DNA from: Rhabdophis nuchalis
Taxonomy: Eukaryota; Chordata; Lepidosauria; Squamata; Natricidae
Assembly (NCBI GenBank): GCA_039707465.1
Contig: CM077643.1
Location: 68,805,105-68,869,104 of the forward strand
Length of the DNA: 64,000 nt
Direction: 5' to 3'
Both the position numbers and the translations under genes were made by a program. Shown piece after piece: positions 20,121 through 30,129 of the stretch; position 1 is the first letter of the stretch; each line of letters opens with the position of its first letter. Below the pieces are notes generated by a model. That model was not told the DNA's origin. It saw nothing but the letters and a program-made list of their open reading frames with translations, and did not search any database.

Positions 20121-21942
20121 TTATTTATGATTAAATCTAAATAGTAAAACACTGTTATATTGCTAGTTCCATCAAAGGCATTGTATTGAATAATCAGTAG
20201 TCATGCTTCCACATCCGCCAAATAGAAGCTGGCTACCTAGAGAACTATGCAATATTTTACATCTAAAAGAAATAGAATGATATAAAATTCATCTCATCTC
20301 CCAGGTTAATTCTGCAGCAAAAGGTTATTGTTTTTTAATGGAAGTCCTTATGAAAAAGGGAATATGTGATGTCCTGTTTCAATTCCCTTGAATTTATAAG
20401 GGTGACTCCTTGTCCAGGAGAATGTATCCACTGTGTCCATGTGTAACTGAATTGCACTTTATTTAGGAAGATATTTCTCTATATCAGGAAAGACAGAGTC
20501 TGCATTTTGGACATCTAATGTACGGAGTTTGGAACTCAAGTTACTAGTTCTCACTGCAATAAAAATGTGTTATAGTAAGACCACAATGTTCTTATGTTCT
20601 GTTTTTTCTGGACCAGGAGCTTTCTTGTTTCATCTACAAACAGAAGTATAATAAGAGATCAGTAGCTACCCAGTGGAAGGGTTGGCAGCAATATTTACTT
20701 TTGATGGGAGCAATCTGACCATACACTCAGTCTACAATCATCTTCAGACTAATTTTATTTTTCCAACCTCAAATCAGAAATTTCTGATCTAATTTAAGGA
20801 CTTCTTTCTTATCCCTATCCACTCATTTTTGTATCGCTATGCTCAATTGTAGGTTATAGGGAACTAGAAATTTTCACACTTTTTCCATTTTAATTGGTCC
20901 TCATAAATAAAAGTACATGTAGTATATGTAGCACAGGTCTGATTGTCTTAAATTATTTTTTATGAAGTTTCCCACAGTGCACAGTGGTCACACTATTTTT
21001 TAATCATAGGAATGTGATTAGAAAAGTTATGGACATGCTTAAAATGCACCCAAATGAAATAATCAGCAATCATTACCCTCATGAATTTTCTCTTCTTAAT
21101 ATAATTTGCTTTCCTTTGTAGAACTTCACACATTTATTTTTCAGAATAAAAAGACAGATGTCATGCTTATCCAAAGTTACTCTGAAAGGAACCTGATAGA
21201 GATAAGGTAAGGAAAACAAATGGCATTGTCACATAAGCTGGAAAACAAAATGATACATTGTGCTCAAAAGTCGTGGTGCAGGATCTTGAAAATTTAACCT
21301 TTGTATAGATTATTCGTGGGAACATATGCTTAGAAAATTTTCTCATTGTGTCAGAGGACTACTAATAATAATCTCTCTGGTGAAAAATACATAATCACCC
21401 ATTTATAATTCTTATCACAATGATTTTTTTTAAAAAAAGACTTCAGTCCTCCCTTCCCTCCAATGGCTTGAACATAAATCTGGCCAGTCTAAAGGAATGA
21501 CACAATTTTGGATTAACTTTTCAAATTCTATTCCCATATCATCACTAAAACAGAAAGCAACATAATTTTTTAAAGCTGTACCGTGTCTTTAAAAAACCCT
21601 AAAAGAATGAGGGTTTTTTTCTGCTATAATAATCTGTATGTTGAATTACAATTCAATAGATGTCTCTGACTATGGATTGAGAGGACTAGGAGATTATGGC
21701 TGCTGTTCCATTGCCCCCATGGTTGATGGCAACCCTATTTGATTCTCTACTGCAACAGGCCATGAGCTGTTGCTGTAATTCATTTTGTCCAACTTAAGTC
21801 ATCCATCACTTTATTCTGATGAAGGCATCCTTCTAAGATCCTTCCTTAGAGAATCCCTTCCTATTTTCCTTCTTTCCCTTTACTTTTTCATTTAGGCGAA
21901 GCAACAAACCATGCAATATACAGCCTTTGGTGTCTCTGAAGT
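20121..21942. other. Intergenic, nothing recognised
   Basis: AT-rich, with no coding frame or element boundary I can support. Confidence 0.5.
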
Positions 21943-21950
21943 GTATAGAT

Positions 21951-22176
21951 CAGTGGTAGTCAACCTGGTCCCTATCGCTCACTAGTGGGCGTTCCAGCTT
22001 TCATGGTGGGCGGTAGGAATTTTGTCCAATACTGAAGTACTTTCCTTTTTAAAATTTAATTGACTTCCTTACTTTATAAATCACCATTACTATAGAACCG
22101 GTGGGCAGTTAGAAAATTTTACTACTAACAGAGATACAAAAGTGGGCGGTAGGTATAAAAAGGTTGACTACCCATG
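21951..22176. mobile_element. Short hAT-type element, CAGTGGTAGTCAACC ends
   Basis: The left end is CAGTGGTAGTCAACCTGG and the right end is AAAAAGGTTGACTACCCATG. The 8-base duplication gtatagat is perfect at 21943-21950 and 22177-22184. The interior repeats GTGGGCGGTAGG. Non-coding. Confidence 0.92.
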
Positions 22177-22194
22177 GTATAGATGAAAATGTAC

Positions 22195-22530
22195 AGTGGC
22201 TCAGTGGCTAAGATGCTGAGCTTGTCGATCAGAAAGGTCAGCAGTTTGAATCTCTAGTGCCACACAATTGAGTGAGCTCCAGTTACTTGTCCCAGCTTCT
22301 GCCAACCTAGCAGTTCAAAAGCAGGTAAAAAATGCAAGTAGAAAAATAGAAACTACCTTTGGTGGGAATGTAATAGCATTCTGTGCACCATTGGCATTTA
22401 GTTATGCCAGCCTTATGACCATGGAGACGTCTTCAGACAGCACTGGCTCTTCAGCTTTGAAATGGAGATGAGCACCACCCCCTAAACTTTGGAATGATTA
22501 GCACATATATGTGAGGGGAACCATATTTAA
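22195..22530 (+). mobile_element. Sauria-type SINE, copy 2
   Basis: It has the same layout as the copy at 12237: A box GTGGCTCAGTGGCTAAG, B box CAGTTTGAATCTC, central GTGAGCTCCAGTTACTTG, 3' end GGAATGATTAGCACATATAT then GTGAGGGGAACC. It is more diverged, with CpG positions decayed. Confidence 0.9.
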
Positions 22531-22542
22531 ACAATAAGTCAA

Positions 22543-22672
22543 AACCATCACAGAAGGTTTTTAAGAAGAGATTGAGCAGCCATTTGTCTGAAGAGATATA
22601 GCATCTGCTGCTTGAGCAGAAAGTTGGATTAAAAGACCTCCAAGATCTCTTCCAACTCTGTTATTCTACTAA
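22543..22672 (+). mobile_element. CR1 3' UTR fragment
   Basis: GGTTTTTAAGAAGAGATTGA...GCCATTTGTCTGAA...TTGGATTAAAAGACCTCCAA...CCAACTCTGTTATTCTAC matches the last codons and 3' UTR of CR1, as at 57719-57850 (opposite strand). Confidence 0.85.
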
Positions 22673-22675
22673 AAT

Positions 22676-23222
22676 GAATCCATTAATCCCGATGGAGACC
22701 ATTTTCTATCTATTGCCAGAGAATGCAGAAAAAGATACACATATATATGCATTGGCATATAATATTAAAGCAATTTAGAAAATAGATGTTTGTTGGCAAT
22801 TGGCCAGATCTCTGTGTCAAGTCCTTCCATTGCATGAAGAACAATTCTGTCTCAAGTCTCAGTGATGGGAAAAATCTCCGCCTTGAGTATTAGAAAGCTG
22901 TGAATGGCCAGAGAAGGCAATTCTTGTAACAAGGGTATACTTAATGGCTATACTTAACAGACTCTTAAAACATGGAAAATGTTGAACCATTTGCCCAATA
23001 TTCTGGCCAAATAAGAGTCACTGAAAACCCACAACTATTATTATCATTTTTAAAATTATAGAAATTAACTTGAGGAAAATAGTTCAGAACTCTGATGTAT
23101 AAAATGTCTATCAGGGAGAAGTTTGCAAGGAACTCAGGGTAAGAAGTATTAAGAAGCACATTTCCATGATGTCAGTAACAGAAAGTTAGATAGGTTTAAC
23201 TTTCGATCTATGAAATAGATAG
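22676..23222. other. Intergenic, nothing recognised
   Basis: No supported coding or repeat feature. Confidence 0.5.
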
Positions 23223-23797
23223 TCTATGAAATACCATGCAAAATCTGCCCAGCCACATACATTGGACAAACTAACATGAGAATAAATGCATGCATCGCAG
23301 AACACAAGAACACAGTCAGAAAAGAAGAAAAAATTTCCTCCCTTTTCCAGCACCTTAAAGCTAGAGGACATGAAATTGATTTTGAAGGAACCAAATTAAA
23401 CTCCAAAACTGACCAGCTCAACAAGAGAATAATCATGGAAGCCATCTAAATAGAGAAAAATACCCTCAACATGAATAAACGTGACAATACCTCCCACTTA
23501 CCAGAAATCTGGAAACTAGCCCCAGTCAACAAACTAGTTCCAGCCATGAAAACCGACACCGGACCCAGAACAACACGTGAGGCCACCACCAATCACCGTC
23601 ACCAGACTCAAATCCAAACCAATCCCACAGACGAAATGCAACTACCATCTAAAAGCCAAACCATGGCAGCATCACCAGTTGCTGCATCCCTCTTCCGACC
23701 CACACACAAAGCAAACTGACATATGCCATGAACACATAGCCAGACCTTAAACTTGGAGCCAAATCAAAGCCCAGGAAGTTACATCACAGCCATCTAT
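23223..23797 (+). mobile_element. Penelope-like element, GIY-YIG endonuclease domain and C-terminal tail
   Basis: The + strand encodes VYEIPCKICPATYIGQTN followed by an R...AEHKNTVRKEEKISS stretch, a GHEIDFEGT block and IIMEAI, the standard GIY-YIG nuclease fold order of Penelope-like elements (VYEIP = GIY strand, YIG strand, R/H and E catalytic positions). A stop follows EAI and the tail runs NMNKRDNTSHLPEIWKLAP and into a Thr/Gln/Pro-rich region. The RT is absent: homology starts abruptly at the nuclease. The L2 copy at 23799 interrupts the 3' part, which resumes at 25680. Confidence 0.82.
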
Positions 23798-23798
23798 G

Positions 23799-25517
23799 AT
23801 ATGGACAGGTTACGTGGGCGACTGCGAGCCACCACATGTTTATTGGACCCGTGTCCCTCCTGGCTTGTACTGGCATCCTGGGAGGTTACACGAGGCTGGC
23901 TCCAGGAGGTTGTCAACGCTTCTCTGAGTGAGGGTTTCTTGCCTGCCTCCCTTAAAGAGGCCATGGTGAGGCCCCTCCTGAAGAAGCCCTCTCTGGACCC
24001 AGCATTATTGGTTAATTACCGTCCGGTCTCCAACCTTCACTTTTTGGCGAAGGTTGTTGGTGGCACAACAGTTTACTCGTCACCTGGAGGAAGTTGATTA
24101 TCTGGACCCGCGCCAGTCTGGCTTCCGGCCCGGGCACAGCACCGAGACGGCATTGGTCGCGTTGGTAGATGATCTCTGGAGGGCCAGAGATGGGGGTTGT
24201 TCCTCCATCCTGGTCCTATTAGACCTCTCAGCGGCTTTTGATACCATCGACCATGGTATCCTATTGCATCGGCTGGAGGGGCTGGGGGTGAGGGGCACCG
24301 TACTGCGGTGGTTCTCCTTCTACCTCTCCGGTCGATCGCAATTTGTGTTGGCAGGGGAGCAGAGGTCGACCTCGAGACCCCTCACTTGTGGGGTGCCTCA
24401 GGGATCGGTCCTCTCGCCTCTCCTGTTCAACACATACATGAAGCCGCTGGGTGAGATCATCCGTGGTTTTGCGGTAGAGTACCACCTCTACGCTAACGAT
24501 ACGCAGCTGTATATATCTACCCCAAACCACCCCAACGATGCCGTAGCGGTGATGTGCCAGTGCCTTGAAGCTGTGCGGGCCTGGATGGGAAGTAACAGAC
24601 TCAGACTCAACCCATCCAAGACCGAGTGGCTGTGGTTTCCGGCATCCCGGTACAACCAGTTGACTCCATCACTGGCCATAGGGGATGAACATCTAACCCC
24701 TGTGGATGGGGCACGCAACTTGGGCGTCCTCCTGGATACCCGGCTGTCCATGGAAGATCAAGTGACAGCCGTGGCCAGGAGGGCGTTTTACCAGGTTCGC
24801 CTGGTACGCCAGTTGCATCCCCTATTGGATCGGGATGCCCTTTGCACAGTCACTCATGCCCTCGTGACATCCCGACTGGACTACTGTAATTCTCTCTACA
24901 TGGGGCTCCCCTTGAGGTGCACCCGAAGACTTCAGCTTGTCCAGAATGCAGCCGCGCGAGCAATAATGGGAACCTCTAGGTTTACCCACATAACACCGCT
25001 CTTGCGCGAGCTGCATTGGCTGCCTGTTGTCTTTCGGGTGCGCTTCAATGTGTTAGTTACCATCTTTAAAGCGCTCCATGGCTCGGGACCTAGTTATCTA
25101 CAGGATCGGATCCTGCCCCATACATCCCTGCGGCCGATTCGCTCCCAGAGAGAGGGGCTTCTCCGGGTGCCGTCCACCAGGCTATGCCAGCGGGCAACGC
25201 CCAGGGGAAGGGCCTTCTCTGTGGTGGGCCCAGCCCTCTGGAACGACCTTCCCCCCGAAATTAGAACAACCACGGACCTCCGCTCCTTCCGTCAAAAATT
25301 GAAAACACACTTTTTCTGCTTGGCCGGCCTAGGTTAGTCTTCCATCTTTCGATAGGGTTTCAGGGTTTTTTAGTGTAATTTAATTTAGGGGATTTTAGCG
25401 CAGGGACAATTGTTTAATTCGTATTTTAACTATTTATCTTTCTATGTATTTTATATTGATTTTTTATTCCCTGTGCACCGCTCCGAGTCCCTTTGGGGAG
25501 AGGAAGCGGTATACAAA
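23799..25517 (+). mobile_element. L2-clade LINE, copy A (5'-truncated)
   Basis: It begins at the sequence encoding MDRLRGRLRATTCLLDPCPSW, continues through RT and C-terminal domain, and ends with the GTGCACCGCTCCGAGTCCC 3' hairpin region and an AAT tail. It is inserted in the Penelope-like sequence. Relative to copy B (33358-36110) it has an 8-base deletion at about 24060 that shifts the frame before RT motif 0. Confidence 0.9.
24054..25337 (+). pseudogene. L2 reverse transcriptase region with YAND in place of YADD
   Basis: 427 codons are open. Motifs in order: QSGFRPGHSTETALVALVDD (21-40), [20 protein letters not shown] (55-74), GVPQGSVLSPLLF (113-125), YANDTQLYIS (146-155), then the thumb and C-terminal domain (VTSRLDYCNSLYMGLP, LQLVQNAAARAIMG, RAFSVVGPALWNDLPPEIR). 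These identify the L2 clade of the CR1 superfamily. The catalytic box is YAND: codon 24495-24497 is AAC. The frame upstream (MDRLRGRL...LHFLAK, 23753-24097) is out of phase through the 8-base deletion. The endonuclease is absent. Not expected to be active. Confidence 0.9.
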
Positions 25518-25679
<162 letters not shown>

Positions 25680-26000
25680 CTGCTCAGGACATTACATCAC
25701 AGAACTCAGGATGTAACAACACTAAACCCCAGAATGTTACAACACAGCCAACTACCCAGGATGTTGCAGCACAAGATTCAGGATGTCACTACATTAGAAC
25801 TCAGGATGTCATCACACAGCCCATTATCCACGTCGTTACAACACAAAAGACTAATGGGCACACAGCCAATACCTCAACCACATAGGATGTTACAAAACAG
25901 CCGACTAATCTACAAACATCAATTCCATCAACCAATCAAGATGTAACAACACAGCCAACCATCCCGCTTACAGCAACAAAGCCAGCACTCCCAACCTCCC
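25680..26000 (+). repeat. Degenerate tandem repeat, Penelope-like C-terminal region
   Basis: Units of roughly 22-30 bases built on CAGGATGTTACAACACAGCC repeat about nine times. In the + frame they read like QDVTTQPTT / QNVTTQPTTQDV, a Thr/Gln-rich peptide repeat. It appears to continue the 3' part of the element at 23223-23797, whose last bases (GTTACATCACAGCC) match the unit. Confidence 0.7.
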
Positions 26001-26232
26001 CACCAATATTTATAGAGAGATGTCCTCCGTAACATCAAAGGCACTACAGACAAAATCAGCAAATTTCTCCACAAGCAAAATATCAAGACAGCCTTCAACA
26101 CTGACCAAAAAATAGCCAACATCCTAAGAAACCCCAAAGACAAGATCCAGCTAGAAAACCAAGGAGTCTATGAAATACCATGCAAAATCTGCCCTGCAAC
26201 ATACATAGGACAAAATAATAGGAATTTTGGTT
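26001..26232 (+). mobile_element. Penelope-like element, linker and start of GIY-YIG
   Basis: It encodes DKISKFLHKQNIKTAF, then DQKIANILRNPKDKIQLENQ and GVYEIPCKICPATYIGQ, the linker that normally connects RT to the GIY-YIG nuclease. Homology to the fragment at 23223 starts at GTCTATGAAATACCATGC and stops at 26220. Because this upstream part lies downstream of the other copy's tail, the two are head-to-tail, as partial tandem Penelope-like insertions often are. Confidence 0.78.
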
Positions 26233-26282
26233 TAACAGCCAATCAACCCACTCACAGCAAGAAAACAATCACTCCACCAACA

Positions 26283-26436
26283 TATATATATGCTGGTCTT
26301 GTATTCGGGTGTTTTCCTGTGCAAGAATGAGATTGTTTTTGCAATGTTTCGGCAAGATCTCACTTGCCATCTTCAGGCTTCGGTCTGTCACAGATCGAAA
26401 ACAGATTGGAAAACACCCGAATACAACAAGACCAGC

Positions 26437-26440
<4 letters not shown>
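26283..26440. mobile_element. Penelope-like terminal region with inverted repeat
   Basis: ATGCTGGTCTTGTATTCGGG at the left is matched by the complement CCCGAATACAACAAGACCAG at the right (3-base indel). Between them lies the block GCAATGTTTCGGCAAGATCT...CTTGCCATCTTCAGGC, shared inverted with 13919-13951. Confidence 0.65.
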
Positions 26441-26467
<27 letters not shown>

Positions 26468-26487
26468 TGTATGTATGTATGTATGTA
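26441..26487. repeat. (TGTA)n microsatellite
   Basis: About 11 TGTA units directly after the inverted repeat. Confidence 0.96.
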
Positions 26488-26499
26488 TATAATTTCAAG

Positions 26500-27729
26500 A
26501 AGAAAGTTATATGTATGTAATATTTCAAGAAGCTGAGTTTAGCAGAACATGGGAAATAGCTATTCCAGAAAAACAGTCGGCTCTTTCATCTCTTCATTAT
26601 CATTCAAGCTTGATGTTCTGTTATTCCATTTCACTGTTCTACAATGCTTTTACAAGCACAGTATGAGGAAGAAAGATTAGATAAAATCACATACCGATCA
26701 CAGCTTCTCTTGTTACCAAGTTTTAGGGCTAAAAAGGCCTGTTTTTCGTCCTCTGGGAAAGAGTTTTAAGTGCTTTTTGCACACAGTTTCTAAACTCTTG
26801 GTGGCTATCTTCACTTCCAGCCAAGACTGCTGAGAGCTGGCTGAGAGAAAAATGCAAGTAACTAGTCTCAGGATATCAGGTAGGATTTCTTTATCTGCCT
26901 TTTTTAATGTCGAGAAAATAGTAAAATAGTAAGCAATAGACCAGAATAGGAATTGTTACCATACATTATTCCTTGCACAGGGGTATAAAAAGTATACATG
27001 TGTCACATTAAATAATGGAATGAAGGGAAATGTAACACACATAAAATATTTATTGGTTTCCTTTCAATCAAATAAGAAATAAGTCAGCACCTGGGCTTTG
27101 CCAGAAGTATGCTGGTACAAACTGAAAAAAATAGATACTTTAACTTATTTAAGTTGGAAATGTGGCATAGTAAACAATAGATAAAGTAAATAATATTGTA
27201 AGTCCTTTATTTCTTTTGTGGGGAGAGAGGGAGTGAGAAAGAGAGAGAGAGAAGGGGACAGAGAAAGAGAGAGACCTAGACACACAGAGAGATGCATGCA
27301 TAGTTATTAATGAGAAAAAGAATTTCTCATCCTTTCCACATATAAGTAAGATACACTCATTTCCAGATACCTGGCAGGGTACAGAATGTCATAAATTAGA
27401 GTCTTTATCATTTGCCATATGAGGTGTGCTTGAAGCTTTACGTAAACTTCTAGGCAATAGTTTGAACAGCCATATTATGGGGAGAACTTGAGGGCTAGAA
27501 TGTTACAGAGGGCTGTGCAACAGCAGGAATGCTTGATTCAGCGAAATTAAGGGGAAATGAAATAAATGAAAATTGTCATCTGTTTTTTTTTTGTTTGCTT
27601 TTTTTAGAACAAGGTGAATGCAAAGGAAGATACTTCCTACTTGATCATATGTACCTGGAAACTCATAGCAGATTCAGAGGACTCCTTGGCTGTCCATATT
27701 TTGCTTACCACTTCAAAATGAATTTCTTC
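26500..27729. other. Intergenic, nothing recognised
   Basis: No supported coding or repeat feature except a GA-rich tract at 27220-27290. Confidence 0.5.
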
Positions 27730-27731
27730 TA

Positions 27732-28683
27732 CCGTATTTTTCGGAGTATAAGATGCACCAGAGTATAAGACGCACAAAAGTTTTGAAGAGGCAAATTACA
27801 AAAAAAATATAGGTAGGTTGATAGAGGGATAGAGAGGGAGAGAAAGAAAGCGAAATACAGTAGGTAGGTAGGTAGAGAAAGAGAGTAGGTAGGTAGGTAG
27901 ATAAAGGGATAGAGAGAGAAAGAAATAGAGAGAAATACAGTAGGTAGGGAGAGAGAGAGAATGTGTAGGTAGATAGATAGGTAGGTAGGTAGAAGGATAG
28001 AGAGACAAATAGAAAGAGAGAAATACAGTAGGTAGGTAGGGAGAGAGTGTGTGTAGGTAGGTAGATAAAGGAATAGAGAGAGAGAGAGAATAGAGATAGA
28101 GAAATACAGTAGATAGGTAGGGAGAGAGAGTGTGTATGTGTAGGTAGGTAGGTAGCAGGATAGAGAGAGAAAGAGAGAGAGAGAAATACAATAGGTAGGG
28201 AGAGAGAGAGTGTGTGTGTAGGTAGGTAGGTAGAAGGATAGAGAGAAATACAGTAGGTAGGTAGGTAGAGAGAGAGAGAGAGAGTGAAGGTAGATAGGTT
28301 GATGTTTCCAGATGTATTTATCCATGTCCTGGAGAAGGAAATCGCTGACAAACCTTAAGACTTCGTTTCTGCTGGCACAGAAACAGTTAAAGAACAGGAA
28401 AAAAACCTTTTGTATTCTGCAAACTTCCTCCAAATGGCCCGTTTCTCTGTGAAAATGGGGCCGTGTTTTTTTTCAAATAAAAAAGGCCTGTTTGAAGCTA
28501 AATTCTGCCCTCCCCAGCCTCCAGGAGTTCTCTGGAAGCCTCCATAAGGCTAGGCACAGCCAGTTTGGTGAAGGGGCAGGGTTCCAGGAGGCAAAAAAAT
28601 GCTTTATTCGATGTATAAGACGCACCCAGATTTTCAGCCTCTTTTTAGAGGAAAAAAGGTGCATCTTACTCTGAAAAATATGG
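27732..28683. mobile_element. CCGTATTTTT element, copy 3, with GTAG arrays
   Basis: The left end is CCGTATTTTTCGGAGTATAAG and the right end is GCATCTTACTCTGAAAAATATGG. TA flanks at 27730-27731 and 28684-28685. The interior is inverted relative to copy 1 and contains about 480 bases of mixed GTAG/GAGA repeats (27812-28292), then GTTTCCAGATGTATTTATCC, which matches the interior of copy 1. No transposase. Long open frames here are simple-repeat translation. Confidence 0.82.
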
Positions 28684-28689
28684 TAGTTC

Positions 28690-29701
28690 CTTAAATAGTC
28701 TTGAATACCATGTTACCAGGAAATATGCCAAATAATTCTTGGTATACGTCATTAGAATCAGAAGTACAAAGAAATGTCTTTTCAATACCTGGGAATCCTT
28801 CAGGCAAAACAAAAAGAAAAAGACAAAAAGAAAAAGAGAAAATTAAAATGACTTGAGGGTTAAAAGGATTTCATTACACTGAAGGACATAGTAAATATAC
28901 AGAAAGAAAATGGGATTTGGGGAAAGCTGGAAGGATTCAATCTTTTCCCAGGCATACTACATACTGGCTCCTGTTCCTATTGCACATCAGAGATACTCCA
29001 AATTTTTCAGTGATACCTCTGGCTGTGCAACAAGGAATGCCAGGTTCCGGCCAGATGGGGCACATTCCCAAGAGTGGTGCATCCCAGGCAAAAGGCAATG
29101 CTATTCACAGGTTTTCCATGCAGAACACTCATGCTGACAACACTCTCACTGCTAAATGAGGGGCTGTCACAAAGACATCTGCTCCAGCACAGAACATTTC
29201 CTGTGAGCACTGCTTGAGATGGTGCTCGTTTATCTGAGTCTGCCAAGAACAGCAGATACTCCCTTGCCAATCCACAAGATGCATGGGCAACGATTTCCAT
29301 GAGAACATTGAAAGATCCATCTGACACAGCTTGCATGGAACAGAATCAGCACTTTGTGCATTAAAACCTATCCATCCATGAGACACTCAACACGTTTTTT
29401 GTTTTTTTTTGGCAAGTGATTCTTGACCACATTTGATAAACCCGAACTTTGAAAAGTGATAATGTCACCACTTAGACATTCCAGGACTGCAACATGCTCT
29501 ACTGGAAGCATCCGTAGAAGATCCCAGACACACAAATGTGTTGACATTCTTGAGAAGGACACTTGAAATAACAAGTATGAGCTCTTTCGCACTTTGAATT
29601 GTCACTAGGTGTCCAACTTCAATAAAGCAATAAATTGTATAATGTATAAAAACATTAACATGCATAAAAACTGAAACAAGGTTTTCATTTAGTTAAAAAA
29701 A
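28690..29701. other. Unassigned sequence, moderately GC
   Basis: Overlapping short frames on both strands at 28910-29390 suggest former coding sequence, but I recognise no domain. No repeat ends seen. Confidence 0.35.
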
Positions 29702-29702
29702 G

Positions 29703-29741
<39 letters not shown>
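29703..29741. repeat. (CA)n microsatellite
   Basis: About 19 CA units. Confidence 0.97.
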
Positions 29742-29742
<1 letters not shown>

Positions 29743-29970
29743 TTTCTGCAAAGCAGTGGCTGGGTTTAGTTCCCACCTTGACCTGGAGGCTTTCAGGAGG
29801 CAAATCTTTTAGCCTCTTCCCTTCACAAAATTCCCTCTGTTGCTCATCATTCAGTATGAAACAGGAGGCCTCATCCACCACGTTTTTTCCCCCAGAGAAT
29901 TTCAGTTCAGCCTGGGCAAAGGAAAGAATTATAATTTCTCGTATTGATGTTCATGGCAAAGGTTATCAGT

Positions 29971-30118
29971 CAGATGTAGGTTTCAAATCCTGGCACTACT
30001 GGTTCACACATGCTCTCACAGGTATGCACAGAAGCAGGGCAGGTGGACAGAGCCTCCTGGCGCCACCACCACTACCAGTTTGGCCAATCTGGGCCAAACC
30101 AGAAGCAGCCCACCCCTG
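29971..30118. mobile_element. Short hAT-type element, CAGNGGTGGGTT family
   Basis: The left end is CAGATGTAGGTTTCAAATCC and the right end is CAGAAGCAGCCCACCCCTG. The duplication ttatcagt is perfect at 29963-29970 and 30119-30126. Non-coding, 148 bases. Confidence 0.88.
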
Positions 30119-30129
30119 TTATCAGTGCA

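Noticed and set aside
27713..28433. A 234-residue frame rich in SLSLPTYL
   Set aside because: It is a translation of GTAG/GAGA microsatellite inside a TA-flanked element.
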